From positions 33,750 to 97,749 of the forward strand of contig JAMFSI010000100.1 of assembly GCA_026225215.1 (NCBI GenBank): a stretch of 64,000 bases of DNA, given 5' to 3'. Positions 45,215 to 56,494 of the stretch are shown here, one piece after another (positions within the stretch are counted from its first letter, which is position 1; each line of letters opens with the position of its first letter). A program made the translations under genes and the position numbers. The notes beneath the pieces are model-generated. The model was not told where the DNA came from, did not search any database, and saw only the letters and a list, made by a program, of their open reading frames with translations. This DNA comes from Sphingomonas palustris (lineage in GTDB: Bacteria; Pseudomonadota; Alphaproteobacteria; Sphingomonadales; Sphingomonadaceae).

Positions 45215-46105
45215 CTATTCATCAAGCGCGCGCGAGCGGACGGCGATCACGCCCTGCGGCCGGAACTGGAGGAAAAGGATAACGAACAGCAACGACAGGA
45301 CCTGCGCGAGACTGACATCGACGAAGATCTGGCTGAGCGCCATGAACAGGCCGATCATCAGCGCGGCGATGGTCATGCCCAACGTGCTACCGAGCCCGCC
45401 GAGCACGACGACGAGGAAAGCGGTGACGATATAGCTTTGCCCGACGTTGGGCGTGACCGGCCCGAGCAGCGCCAGCACCACCCCGCCGATGCCGGCAACG
45501 CCCGAACCCAGCGCGAAGATCGCGGCATCGACCCGGCGCACGTCGACGCCCATCGCGGCAGCGGTCGGTCGGTCCTGATTGACCGCGCGGACCAGCAGGC
45601 CGATCCGGGTCGAGCGCAAAAAGGCAGCAAGCCCACCCAGCACCGCCACCGCTACCGCCATAATGAACAGCCGCGTGACCGGCAGCGTCTGGCCGCCGAT
45701 GAGGATGGTGTGATCGAGCCAGGCAGGTGCAGTAACCGAGACGCCGGTGGCGCCGAAGATGTCCCGCGCCGCTTGCTGCAGGATCAAGCTGACCCCCCAG
45801 GTCGCCAGCAAGGTATCGAGCGGACGCGAGGTGAGCCGACTGACCAGCGTCACCTCCAGCACCCCGCCGAGCAGTCCGGCGACCGCGAAAGCCGCGATCA
45901 TCGCTGCAAAAATGCCGAGCGGGCCGGGCACCAGCGCGATCGTCAGATAAGCGACATAACTGCCGACCATCAGGATCTCGCCGTGGGCCATATTGATGAC
46001 GCGCATCAGCCCGAAGCTGAGCGCCAGCCCCAGCGCGGCGAGGATATAGATCGACGCGACGCTGAAGCCGTTGAACACCTGGCCGATGATGAAGCCTAGA
46101 TCCAT
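45215..46105 (-). CDS. urtB: urea ABC transporter, permease UrtB
   Basis: 296 residues with about eight helices and motifs SFGLMRVINMAHGEILMVGS near residue 30-50 and GLLVRAVNQDRPTAAAMGVD near 180, as in LivH/UrtB permeases. It lacks the long N-terminal periplasmic extension of some UrtB proteins of other phyla, so it is the short form. It lies between urtA and urtC in the usual order, and the urt context and urease next door make a urea substrate more likely than branched amino acids. Confidence 0.9.
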   Translation of the reverse strand: MDLGFIIGQVFNGFSVASIYILAALGLALSFGLMRVINMAHGEILMVGSYVAYLTIALVPGPLGIFAAMIAAFAVAGLLGGVLEVTLVSRLTSRPLDTLLATWGVSLILQQAARDIFGATGVSVTAPAWLDHTILIGGQTLPVTRLFIMAVAVAVLGGLAAFLRSTRIGLLVRAVNQDRPTAAAMGVDVRRVDAAIFALGSGVAGIGGVVLALLGPVTPNVGQSYIVTAFLVVVLGGLGSTLGMTIAALMIGLFMALSQIFVDVSLAQVLSLLFVILFLQFRPQGVIAVRSRALDE

Positions 46106-46160
46106 GATACGCCCTTAATCCTGGCTGCGCGCCCGGTAGTCAGGCGCGCAGCACGAAAGG

Positions 46161-47384
46161 TCAGCTGATGGTGCAGGTCTTCCCGGGGAAGGCGAGCGGG
46201 TCGTAAGGATTGGGGTCGATCATGCCCTTGCTGGTCCACAGGATCTTGAATTGGCCCTTGGGATCGGCCTGGCCGATGTAGCCGGTCTGGACCAGGCTGT
46301 TGTTGGCTGCGAATTTGACCGTGCCGAGCGGGGTCGGGATCGCGTTCAACGTCACCGCAGCCGCGCGGACCTTGGCCGGATCGGTGGAGCCCGCCTTCTC
46401 GACCGCAGCCTTCCACATATAGACATCGAGATAGCCATGGACCATCGGATCGGTGGTCACCGCATCGGCGCCAAACTTGGCCTTGTAAGCGGCAATGAAC
46501 TTGGCGTTTTCGGGATTGTCGACGGTCTGGAAATAATTCCAGCCGGCATAGCTGCCCTCGATCAGCGCCGGCCCCATCGCCTGCGCTTCCTGTTCGCCGA
46601 TCGAGAACGACATCACCGGGATGACGTCCGACTTCATGCCGGCCGCGGCCATCTGCTTGAAGAAGGCGACGTTGCTGTCGCCGTTTAGCGTCGAAAAGAT
46701 CACGTCGGGCTTGGCGGCGCGAATTTTGGCGACCACGCCCGAGAAATCGGTACCGCCCATCGGCTGGTATTCCTCACCCGTCATCGTCAGCTTGTCGGCC
46801 TCGATGTGCTTCTTGAGGATCAGGTTCGCAGTGCGCGGAAAAACGTAATCGGAACCGACCAGAAAGAAGCGCTTGTAGCCCTTTTCCTTGGCCCAATCAT
46901 AAGCCGGCAGGATCTGCTGGTTAGGCTGCGCGCCCGAATACATGATGTTCGGCGAGCATTCGTTGCCCTCGAACTGCACCGGATACCACAGCAGATTGGC
47001 GTCCTTCTCGAACACCGGCAGCATCGCCTTGCGGCTCGACGAGGTCCAGCCGCCGAACACCGTGGCGACCTTGTCGCTCTCGATCAGCTTGGCTGCCTTC
47101 TGGGCAAAGATCGCCGGATCGGAGGCGCCATCCTCGACCACCGCATCGATTTTCTTGCCCATCACCCCGCCGCCGCCGTTGATCTCGTCGATCGCCATCT
47201 GGGTGGAATTCTTCACGGTGACTTCGCTGATCGCCATGGTGCCCGATAGCGAATGCAGGATGCCGACCTTGATGTCGTCGCCACCGCCGGCGCTGGTATC
47301 CGGCGCTTTCGAACAGCCCGCCAGCATCGTGGAAGCCGCCAGCACTGCCGCCAACAATCGTCCCGTCTTGAAACCCCTGTCCAT
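46161..47384 (-). CDS. urtA: urea ABC transporter, substrate-binding lipoprotein UrtA
   Basis: 407 residues from ATG at 47384 with GGAGG upstream. The signal peptide ends in the lipobox LAGC, so the mature protein is lipid-anchored in the periplasm. The periplasmic-binding fold opens IKVGILHSLSGTMAISEVTV and has VFGGWTSSSRKAMLPVFE and LLWYPVQFEGNECSPNIMY, motifs typical of UrtA/FmdD urea and short-amide binders. It is the first gene of the urt operon and divergent from ureD. Confidence 0.94.
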   Translation of the reverse strand: MDRGFKTGRLLAAVLAASTMLAGCSKAPDTSAGGGDDIKVGILHSLSGTMAISEVTVKNSTQMAIDEINGGGGVMGKKIDAVVEDGASDPAIFAQKAAKLIESDKVATVFGGWTSSSRKAMLPVFEKDANLLWYPVQFEGNECSPNIMYSGAQPNQQILPAYDWAKEKGYKRFFLVGSDYVFPRTANLILKKHIEADKLTMTGEEYQPMGGTDFSGVVAKIRAAKPDVIFSTLNGDSNVAFFKQMAAAGMKSDVIPVMSFSIGEQEAQAMGPALIEGSYAGWNYFQTVDNPENAKFIAAYKAKFGADAVTTDPMVHGYLDVYMWKAAVEKAGSTDPAKVRAAAVTLNAIPTPLGTVKFAANNSLVQTGYIGQADPKGQFKILWTSKGMIDPNPYDPLAFPGKTCTIS

Positions 47385-47600
47385 CGCCTGCCTCCGTCTG
47401 AGATTGAGCCCGGAAGCACTGCCCTCGTGACGCGCTTCCGTAGGCCACAGACGATGTTGCATTGCACAATTTACCCCTATACGTCATTTAACATACAGCT
47501 TGTCCCGGCAGTCGCGCGCATGATCGCAAGGTCGGCGCCGAAATCAGCCGGGACGCCGAAGATAGGGCAACCAGCGCATGTTTCGTGACGGTTTTGCAGT
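47385..47600. promoter_or_regulatory. divergent urtA / ureD control region
   Basis: 216 bases must hold promoters for both the transporter and urease operons. A TACCCCT heptamer near 47473, which fits the TACYYMT form bound by NarL-type LuxR regulators, and a TTGCATTGCA repeat near 47457 stand out. I see no convincing sigma-54 (TGGCAC-n5-TTGC) site. The regulator is inferred, possibly the LuxR-type protein at 56479. Confidence 0.35.
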
Positions 47601-48548
47601 ATGCAGGAAGTAGCAGAGCAGATGCGACGAGCGGTCGATGGCGACCTCATTGCGCTGCACCCGCCAGCGCTATTGCAACGCAGCAATGCCACCATCAGTC
47701 GGAGTTTCCACTCGACAGAAGCAACGAATACCGCCGTCCTCTCCGGCATTCGCAGCCGGGGGGAAGCGAGGCTGAGTTTTCGGCAAACCGCGCAAGGCAC
47801 GGTCATCGCTGACAGCTATCAGGGCGGCTGCCTCAAATTGCGTGTGCCGCGCAGCCCGCCGGGTTCCTCGCCAGAAGCGGTGCTGATCAACACCAGCGGC
47901 GGCTTGTGCGAAGGCGACCGGCTATCGCAGCAAGTCCGCTGGGAAGCGGGTACGAGCGCGACCGTCACCACGCTGGCGGCGGAGAAGGTTTACCGGTCGC
48001 AGCGCTCCGATGCGCGCATCGACACCAAGCTCAATGTCGGAAGCCACACCTATGCCGAATGGCTGCCACAAGAAACCATCCTCTTCGACCGCGCCCGGCT
48101 CGCCCGCGATACCCAAGTGACGCTGACGGATGACGCCGCATTCATCGGACTCGAGGCGGTGGTGCTCGGGCGCACGGCCATGGGTGAAGTGATGCTGGAA
48201 GGCAGCCTCACCGATAATTGGCGGATCTGGCGCGGCGGACGGCTGATCTTCGCCGATGCGCTGCGGCTGTCGGGTCAGGTCGATCTGGTCATGCAGCGGG
48301 CTGCGGTCGGCGCCGGCGCGCGGGCGATGGCGATGCTGATTCATGTCTCGCACCGTGCCGCCAGCTTGCTCGGGGGATTGCGCGAAGCTTTGCTCGGCGC
48401 GTTGGGGACGACGGCGGCGAGCGCCTGGAACGGCATGTTGATTACGCGGCTGCTGGCACCCAACGGCGCGATCCTGCGCCATGATGTGCTGCGCGCCCTG
48501 GCGGCACTGCGCGGATCGCGCGCCCTGCCCCGCGTCTGGGGTTGCTGA
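47601..48548 (+). CDS. ureD: urease accessory protein UreD
   Basis: 315 residues. The start is somewhat uncertain, since ATG at 47601 has no strong RBS. Family motifs include [36 protein letters not shown] and [15 protein letters not shown]. UreD (UreH) is the scaffold that binds apo-urease with UreF and UreG for nickel delivery. It is the first gene of the urease operon; its stop is one base from the ureA start. Confidence 0.93.
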   Translation: MQEVAEQMRRAVDGDLIALHPPALLQRSNATISRSFHSTEATNTAVLSGIRSRGEARLSFRQTAQGTVIADSYQGGCLKLRVPRSPPGSSPEAVLINTSGGLCEGDRLSQQVRWEAGTSATVTTLAAEKVYRSQRSDARIDTKLNVGSHTYAEWLPQETILFDRARLARDTQVTLTDDAAFIGLEAVVLGRTAMGEVMLEGSLTDNWRIWRGGRLIFADALRLSGQVDLVMQRAAVGAGARAMAMLIHVSHRAASLLGGLREALLGALGTTAASAWNGMLITRLLAPNGAILRHDVLRALAALRGSRALPRVWGC

Positions 48549-48549
48549 G

Positions 48550-48852
48550 ATGAACCTGAGCCCGCGCGAGAAGGATAAGCTGTTGTTGTCGGTCGCGGCC
48601 ATGGTCGCGCGACGCCGGCTCGAGCGCCAGGTCAAGCTCAACTATCCCGAGACGATCGCGCTGATCTCCGATTTCGTGATCGAGGGCGCGCGCGATGGCC
48701 GCAGCGTCGCCGAATTGATGGAGGCCGGCGCGCATGTCGTCACCCGCGCGCAAGTGATGGAGGGTGTCGCCGAGATGATTCACGATGTGCAGGTCGAGGC
48801 CACTTTCCCGGACGGGACCAAGCTGGTCAGCGTCCATCATCCGGTGCGATAG
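48550..48852 (+). CDS. ureA: urease gamma subunit
   Basis: 100 residues, exactly the usual size. The sequence starts [20 protein letters not shown] and contains [20 protein letters not shown] and [19 protein letters not shown] ends (here [20 protein letters not shown]), all highly conserved. It is part of the (alpha-beta-gamma)3 urease in the cytoplasm. Confidence 0.97.
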   Translation: MNLSPREKDKLLLSVAAMVARRRLERQVKLNYPETIALISDFVIEGARDGRSVAELMEAGAHVVTRAQVMEGVAEMIHDVQVEATFPDGTKLVSVHHPVR

Positions 48853-48858
48853 AGCCAG

Positions 48859-49185
48859 ATGTCAATGATCCCCGGCGAAATCCTGACCGCACCCGGCGAG
48901 CATGTCCTCAACGAGGGCCTGCCGGTAACCCGGCTGACCGTCGCCAATAGCGGGGATCGGCCGATTCAAGTCGGCAGCCATTACCATTTCGCCGAGACCA
49001 ATGCCGCGCTGCAATTCAACCGCGCCGCCGCCAGAGGCCAGCGGCTCGATATTCCCGCCGGCACCGCCGTCCGCTTCGAGCCGGGACAAAGCCGCGAGGT
49101 GGCGCTGGTGCCTTACCGGGGCCTGCGCGAAGTCACCGGCTTTCGTGGACTGGTGATGGGCAAATTGGCCGGGGAGAGCAGCTAG
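48859..49185 (+). CDS. ureB: urease beta subunit
   Basis: 108 residues, typical size. It starts [20 protein letters not shown] and contains the conserved stretch [20 protein letters not shown] and [20 protein letters not shown]. It lies 6 bases after ureA and its stop touches the ureC start. Confidence 0.97.
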   Translation: MSMIPGEILTAPGEHVLNEGLPVTRLTVANSGDRPIQVGSHYHFAETNAALQFNRAAARGQRLDIPAGTAVRFEPGQSREVALVPYRGLREVTGFRGLVMGKLAGESS

Positions 49186-50895
<1,710 letters not shown>

Positions 50896-50904
50896 GGGTC
50901 AGCC

Positions 50905-51402
50905 ATGCGACGGATCGCCACTATCCTGCCCGATGCGCCGAAAAGCCCCAGCATAGTGCCCGCCGATCACGTTCACCTCGACCACGACATGCGCCATCGC
51001 CGCCGCATGGTGTTCAAGACCGCGCAGGGCAAAGCGATCCTGCTCGACATGGCCAACGCCGTTTCCTTGCGTGATGGCGATGGGCTCGTGCTCGATGATG
51101 GCGAAGTGGTGCGCGTCGAAGCCGCACCCGAAGCGCTGATCGAAATTACCGCGCCCAGCCTGGCTGCAGTGGTGCGCATCGCCTGGCATCTGGGCAATCG
51201 CCATCTGCCCACGCAATTGCTGGGCGAAAGCCTGCGTATCCGCCATGACCACGTTATCGCCGAGATGGTCGCAGGCCTGGGCGGCATCTGTACCGAGGTG
51301 CAGGCGCCGTTCGACCCCGAAGGCGGCGCTTATGCCGAGCGCATGGGCAAAGCGGTGCCGCATCATCATGGGCATGGGCACGCACATGAGCACGGGCATT
51401 AA
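50905..51402 (+). CDS. ureE: urease accessory protein UreE, nickel metallochaperone
   Basis: 165 residues. The N-terminal peptide-binding domain includes [20 protein letters not shown] and the C-terminal metal domain includes [15 protein letters not shown]. The tail is rich in histidine ([13 protein letters not shown]), which stores nickel as in Klebsiella UreE. It passes nickel to UreG. It lies 9 bases after ureC and one base before ureF. Confidence 0.96.
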   Translation: MRRIATILPDAPKSPSIVPADHVHLDHDMRHRRRMVFKTAQGKAILLDMANAVSLRDGDGLVLDDGEVVRVEAAPEALIEITAPSLAAVVRIAWHLGNRHLPTQLLGESLRIRHDHVIAEMVAGLGGICTEVQAPFDPEGGAYAERMGKAVPHHHGHGHAHEHGH

Positions 51403-51403
51403 T

Positions 51404-52096
51404 ATGGCCGAAACTGCCCTTTACGACCTCCTCTCATGGATGTCCCCAGCGTGGCCGATCGGCGCCTTTGCGCATAGCGGCGGGCTGGAATGGGCGGTCG
51501 AAGCGCGGTTGGTGGTCGATCGGTCGAGCGTCGAGGGCTGGATCGCCGATCTGCTCGAACACGGCGCCTTATGGTCTGACGCGGTGATTTTCGTTCACGC
51601 CCATCGCGCGGCGAGCGAGGATGACGGCGCGCGGCTGCTCGAACTCGCCGAACTGGCGACCGCTCTGCTCGGCAGCTATGAGCGCCGGCTCGAAGCCACG
51701 GCGCAAGGTGCCGCCTTCCGCCGCATCGCCCGCAGCACGGCCGCCACACCTGCCCTGGCGCTACTCGATGAAGTGGATGATGCAGACCTCGCTTATCCGC
51801 TAGTCGCCGCCTGTCTAATGGCCGGACACGGCATTGCTTGTAACGCGGCGCTCACCGCCTTCCTCCATGGCGCCATCGCCAATCTGGTATCCGCCGCCCA
51901 ACGGCTGATCCCGCTTGGCCAGACCGACGGCCAGCTGGCGATCCGCGCCTTGCGCGAGCCGCTGTTCAGCGCCGTGGTCCGCGCCGAGGCACTCCCCGAT
52001 GGCGATCCCTTTGCGGTCCTGGGCAGTGCCTGCCTGTCTGCCGAACTGGCCTGCATGGCCCATGAAACCCAATATACGAGGCTGTTCCGCACATGA
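51404..52096 (+). CDS. ureF: urease accessory protein UreF
   Basis: 230 residues from ATG at 51404. The sequence [20 protein letters not shown] near the start, the helix with [20 protein letters not shown] and [13 protein letters not shown] match UreF. It connects UreD to UreG and triggers GTP hydrolysis. It overlaps the ureG start by 4 bases. Confidence 0.95.
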   Translation: MAETALYDLLSWMSPAWPIGAFAHSGGLEWAVEARLVVDRSSVEGWIADLLEHGALWSDAVIFVHAHRAASEDDGARLLELAELATALLGSYERRLEATAQGAAFRRIARSTAATPALALLDEVDDADLAYPLVAACLMAGHGIACNAALTAFLHGAIANLVSAAQRLIPLGQTDGQLAIRALREPLFSAVVRAEALPDGDPFAVLGSACLSAELACMAHETQYTRLFRT

Positions 52097-52758
52097 ACGC
52101 TCCCCATCACGATATTCCGGCAGAAGACCGGCGCACCTCCGCCCTGCGCGTCGGCATCGGCGGCCCGGTCGGCTCGGGCAAAACCGCGCTGATGGATGCG
52201 CTGTGCAAGGCCTTTCGCCATCGCTACGAGATCGCCGCGATTACTAACGACATCTACACCCGCGAGGATGCCGAGTTCCTGACCCGCGCCGGCTCGCTCG
52301 CGCCCGAGCGCATTCTCGGGGTCGAGACCGGCGGCTGCCCGCATACCGCGATCCGCGAGGATGCCTCGCTCAACCTCGCCGCCGTCGATCAATTGACCCG
52401 CGCCTTTCCCGCGCTCGACCTGATCCTGATCGAATCGGGGGGCGACAATCTAGCCGCGACCTTCAGCCCGGAACTGGCCGATCTCACCATCTATGTCATC
52501 GACGTCTCGGCCGGCGACAAGATCCCCCGCAAGGGCGGCCCCGGCATCACCCGTTCGGACTTGCTGGTAATCAACAAGATCGACCTCGCGCCGCTGGTCG
52601 GCGCCAGCCTGACGGTAATGGACCGCGATACGCAAAAGATGCGCGGAAGCCGACCGTTCGTCTTTACCAATATTCGCGCCGGCGAGGGCACTGTCGCCAT
52701 CGCCGATTTCATCATCGCCGCCGGCGGTTTGCCGGCCAGGAAGGAGATCGTGGCATGA
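52093..52758 (+). CDS. ureG: urease accessory GTPase UreG
   Basis: 221 residues of the SIMIBI GTPase class. P-loop [47 protein letters not shown] with the metal-binding CPH motif, and the base motif in [10 protein letters not shown] are present. UreG dimers carry nickel to the UreDF-apo-urease complex. Overlap with the upstream and downstream genes implies tightly coupled expression. Confidence 0.97.
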   Translation: MNAPHHDIPAEDRRTSALRVGIGGPVGSGKTALMDALCKAFRHRYEIAAITNDIYTREDAEFLTRAGSLAPERILGVETGGCPHTAIREDASLNLAAVDQLTRAFPALDLILIESGGDNLAATFSPELADLTIYVIDVSAGDKIPRKGGPGITRSDLLVINKIDLAPLVGASLTVMDRDTQKMRGSRPFVFTNIRAGEGTVAIADFIIAAGGLPARKEIVA

Positions 52759-53318
52759 AAATCCGCATGAGGCACCTAGGAATTCTGGCGGCCATACCCG
52801 CCAGCCTGTTCCTAACCGAAACCGCCTTCGCGCACCCCGGCCATGGCACCGGCTTTGTCGCCGGGCTGGTCCATCCTTTCACCGGGATCGATCATCTGGC
52901 GGCGATGAGCATGGTCGGCCTGTGGTCGGGCGTGGCCTTTCCCCAAAACCGGCTGTGCCTCCCGGCGATCATGCTCGCCGCGCTTCTCGGCGGTTTCCTC
53001 TATGGTGATCTGGGCGGGGCGATGGCGTTTCCCGAACTGCTGATTCAGGCTACGCTGGCGGTGCTCGCACTAACGCTGGTGCTCGATATCAAGCTGCGCA
53101 CGCATGCCGCCGCCTTGCTGGTCGCGATGACCGGGCTCGCGCATGGCTTCGCTCACGGCATCGAGGTGCCCGCCGGCAGCGATCCGCGCAGCTTTCTGGT
53201 CGGATTCTTCCTTTCCTCGACGGTGCTGCTGGCGGCCGGTTTGGGCTTGGCCCGTGTCCTGACGCAGCGGGGCTTTCGCTCTCCCGCTGTGCAGCCATCG
53301 CGATGGGGCGCTGATTGA
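52755..53318 (+). CDS. ureJ: HupE/UreJ-family nickel transporter
   Basis: 187 residues with a signal peptide ([10 protein letters not shown]) followed by HPGHG, a likely metal-binding start. About six helices follow, with [20 protein letters not shown] and [13 protein letters not shown], the paired His-rich signatures of HupE/UreJ. It would bring nickel (possibly cobalt) across the inner membrane for urease. It overlaps ureG and the sensor kinase by 4 bases each. Confidence 0.92.
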   Translation: MKIRMRHLGILAAIPASLFLTETAFAHPGHGTGFVAGLVHPFTGIDHLAAMSMVGLWSGVAFPQNRLCLPAIMLAALLGGFLYGDLGGAMAFPELLIQATLAVLALTLVLDIKLRTHAAALLVAMTGLAHGFAHGIEVPAGSDPRSFLVGFFLSSTVLLAAGLGLARVLTQRGFRSPAVQPSRWGAD

Positions 53319-56300
53319 CCATCCTCCAGCCTGTCGCGGGACTAACCGCCGATCGCAGCCATATCCGGCGCCAGCGGATCGTGCGCACCCGGCGCCAATA
53401 CAACCAGTGGGTCAATAACGAGACGCTGGAAGATTTCGCGCTACGTTTCACCGCGCATAAGGCGCGGCGATGGTCGCCGTTCTGGGTTGCGAACGCCGCG
53501 CTCGGTTCGATCGCCTTCCTCGCGTCGGAAGCGATCGGCGCGACGGTGACGATCAATTACGGTTTCCCCAACACGGCGCTGGCAATCCTGGTTGCCGGCA
53601 TCATCCTGCTGCTCGCCGGCCTGCCGATCTGCTATTACGGCGCGCGCTACGGCGTCGATATGGATCTGCTGACCCGCGGCGCCGGCTTCGGCTATCTCGG
53701 TTCGACGATCACCTCGGCGGTCTATGCCTCCTTCACCTTTATCCTCTTCGCGCTGGAGGCGGTGATCCTGTCGGCAGCGCTGAAGCTGTGCTTTGGCATT
53801 CCGCTGGCGATCGGGCATATCTTCAGCGCGCTGGTGGTGGTGCCGATCTCGGCTTACGGTTTTCGCCGGATCAGCATCGTGCAGAACTGGACGCAGCCGA
53901 TCTGGCTGGTGCTGCAACTGGCGCCGATCCTTTACGTCGCGCGCAAAGGGCCAGCGGCGCTGGCCTTGTGGACCGGATTTTCAGGCACTGCTCATGTCGG
54001 AACCGGCAGCGTGGCGAATAGCACCCTGAGCTTGATCCCTTTCGGCTTTGCCCTCTCGGTTTTCCTGTCGCTGCTCCCGCAGATTGGTGAACAAGTCGAT
54101 TTTCTGCGCTTTTTGCCTGAGCGCGATCAGGTCGGCGCCCGGCGCTGGTGGGCCGCGCTGTTGACCGCCGGCCCAGGCTGGATCGTGCTCGGCGCGGGCA
54201 AGATGCTGATCGGGTCGTGCCTGGCGGTGCTGGCGCTGAGCGCGGGCATGAGCATCGAAGAGGCCTCCAACCCGACGATGCTCTATCACCATGTCTTCAG
54301 CGGGTTGCTCGCCTCGCCTTCGGCGGCGCTGGTGCTGACGGGCGTGTTCGTCGCGATCTGTCAGGTCAAGATCAACACCACCAATGCCTATGCCGGCTCG
54401 ATTGCCTCCTCCAACTTCTTTTCACGGCTTACCCATCGGCATCCCGGCCGCGTCGTCTGGCTGCTGTTCAATATCGCGAGTGCGCTGATGCTGATGGAGG
54501 GCGGCATCCAGCACACGGTCGAGCGCGTGCTGGCGCTATACAGCAATTTCGCCGTGGCCTGGTTCGGCGCGGTGACCGCCGATCTCGTCATCAACAAACC
54601 GCTCGGGCTCAGTCCGCCCGGCATCGAGTTCAAGCGCGCTCATCTCTATAGCTTCAACCCGGTCGGGGTCGGGGCGATGGCGCTGTCGATGCTGGGCTCG
54701 ACGCTGTGCTTTACCGGCGTATTCGGCGAAATTCCCCGCGTCTTTTCGCCCGTCTTTGGCTTGCTGTTGTCCTTCGTCACCGCGCCGCTGATCGCCTGGG
54801 CCACCGGGGGCCGCTACTATCTGGCCCGCGTGCCGGCCGGGTTGAGCGCCGATCCCTCGGCGCCGGGCGACATCGCCTGCGTGGTCTGCGAAAACCGCTT
54901 CGAGCCCAGCGACATGGCGCATTGCCCGGTCTACGCCGGGTCGATCTGCTCGCTGTGCTGCACGCTGGAGGCGCGCTGCCACGATGCCTGCAAGCCCGAT
55001 ATCCTGCTGGTCGACCGCGCCGCGCAAGCCTTGCGGCGGATCGTGCCGACCCGGCTCGCCGATCCCGTCTATGCGCGGATCATCCGCTTCGCCGTGCTGT
55101 ATCTGGTGGTCGCGATGATTCTGGCAGCGATGCTGGCGATGATCCAGATGCAGCAGGCGGCGACAGCGCATACCGGCGCCGCCGTCGCCTCGACCTTGCT
55201 TGCGGTCTATGCCTGCCTGCTGGTGCTGTTCGCCTTCATCGCCTGGTATTTCGTGCTGGCCCACGAAAGCCGCCAGGCCGCCGAGCAGGAAACCGATCGC
55301 CAGACCTCGATGCTGATCGACGAGATCACCGCCCATACCAAGACCGACGAGGCGCTCCAGCACGCGCGCGATGTCGCCGAATCGGCCAATCTCGCGAAAA
55401 GCCGCTACATCGTCGGCGTCAGCCACGAAATCCGCAGCCCGCTCAACACGATCTCGGGCTATGCGCAATTGCTCGAGCGCGATCCGGAGCGCCACGCCGG
55501 GGATGCCGCCCGGGTGATCCGGCGCAGTGCCAATCATCTCGTCGATCTGGTCGATGGGCTGGTCGATATCTCGAAAATCGAGAACGGGCTGTTGCGGATC
55601 GAGCGGGCACAAGTCGATCTGGCCGATCTGCTCGATCAAATCGCCGATATGTTCCGGCTGCAGGCGGCGGCCAAGGGGCTCGGCGTGACTTACGAGCGCG
55701 CCGCCAAGCTGCCGCGCACCGTCTTTACCGACGAGAAGCGCCTTCGGCAGATCCTGATCAACCTGGTCTCGAACGCGATAAAATATACCGACAGCGGCAC
55801 CGCCTCGCTCAAGGTGCGCTGGCGCGATCCTTTCGCCGAGTTCGAGATCGCGGATTCGGGCATGGGTATCGCGCCTGAGGATATCGAACGGATTTTCGAG
55901 CCGTTCGAGCGGCTTCATAATGACAATGGCGTGCCCGGCGTCGGGCTCGGCCTCACCATCACCCGGCTACTGGTCCAGATCATGGGCGCGGATCTCACGG
56001 TGACCAGCAAAAAGGGCGAAGGGAGCGTGTTTACCGTCAAGATGTTCCTGTCCGAGGCCCCGACGGACAATATCGCCGCCCCGGTACGCGGACGCATTCG
56101 CGGCTATACGGGCACGCGCCGCCGCATTCTGGTTACCGACAATGATCTCGCGCATCTCGACATGGTTCGCGACATTCTCGAGCCGCTCGGCTTCGAACTG
56201 GATTTTGCCACCGGCGGCGCGGCGTGTCTGGCTGCCTTCGCCAGCCGGCCCGCCGATCTCATCATGCTCGATGTGGCGATGCCGGAGATGGATGGCTGGG

Positions 56301-56494
56301 AAACGGCGCGCAATTTGCGCCAGTTGCATGGCGAAGACCCGGTCATCCTGATGGTGTCGGCCAATGTCCATGATTTCCAGCGCCGCCGCAGCGAGGACGA
56401 CCCCCATGACGATTTTCTGACCAAGCCCTATGAAATCGATGAGATGCTCGACCGCCTCCAGACCTTGCTGGGGGTGACATGGCTGCACCAGTGA
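53315..56494 (+). CDS. NCS1-type permease domain fused to hybrid sensor histidine kinase
   Basis: 1059 residues, TTG start overlapping ureJ. Residues about 25-500 are a full NCS1 nucleobase-permease-like domain (YNQWVNNETLEDFALRFTAH; FLASEAIGATVTINYGFPNT; about 12 helices). Residues 522-559 hold eight cysteines in C-x2-C-x11-C-x7-C-x2-CC-x5-C-x3-C. Two more helices (about 590-645) lead to the kinase: His704 in VGVSHEIRSPLN, an HATPase with LINLVSNAIKYTD and GVPGVGLGLTITR, then a receiver with Asp986 in IMLDVAMPEMDGW. It probably senses an imported or extracellular ureide or nucleobase and phosphorylates the response regulator encoded next. Transporter-kinase fusions are known (CbrA uses SLC5); this one is tied to urease. 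Confidence 0.9.
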   Translation: MTILQPVAGLTADRSHIRRQRIVRTRRQYNQWVNNETLEDFALRFTAHKARRWSPFWVANAALGSIAFLASEAIGATVTINYGFPNTALAILVAGIILLLAGLPICYYGARYGVDMDLLTRGAGFGYLGSTITSAVYASFTFILFALEAVILSAALKLCFGIPLAIGHIFSALVVVPISAYGFRRISIVQNWTQPIWLVLQLAPILYVARKGPAALALWTGFSGTAHVGTGSVANSTLSLIPFGFALSVFLSLLPQIGEQVDFLRFLPERDQVGARRWWAALLTAGPGWIVLGAGKMLIGSCLAVLALSAGMSIEEASNPTMLYHHVFSGLLASPSAALVLTGVFVAICQVKINTTNAYAGSIASSNFFSRLTHRHPGRVVWLLFNIASALMLMEGGIQHTVERVLALYSNFAVAWFGAVTADLVINKPLGLSPPGIEFKRAHLYSFNPVGVGAMALSMLGSTLCFTGVFGEIPRVFSPVFGLLLSFVTAPLIAWATGGRYYLARVPAGLSADPSAPGDIACVVCENRFEPSDMAHCPVYAGSICSLCCTLEARCHDACKPDILLVDRAAQALRRIVPTRLADPVYARIIRFAVLYLVVAMILAAMLAMIQMQQAATAHTGAAVASTLLAVYACLLVLFAFIAWYFVLAHESRQAAEQETDRQTSMLIDEITAHTKTDEALQHARDVAESANLAKSRYIVGVSHEIRSPLNTISGYAQLLERDPERHAGDAARVIRRSANHLVDLVDGLVDISKIENGLLRIERAQVDLADLLDQIADMFRLQAAAKGLGVTYERAAKLPRTVFTDEKRLRQILINLVSNAIKYTDSGTASLKVRWRDPFAEFEIADSGMGIAPEDIERIFEPFERLHNDNGVPGVGLGLTITRLLVQIMGADLTVTSKKGEGSVFTVKMFLSEAPTDNIAAPVRGRIRGYTGTRRRILVTDNDLAHLDMVRDILEPLGFELDFATGGAACLAAFASRPADLIMLDVAMPEMDGWETARNLRQLHGEDPVILMVSANVHDFQRRRSEDDPHDDFLTKPYEIDEMLDRLQTLLGVTWLHQ

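Noticed and set aside
54536..55918. Minus-strand frame (460 codons) opposite the sensor kinase
   Set aside because: Shadow of the HisKA/permease coding sequence, composition typical of antisense reading.
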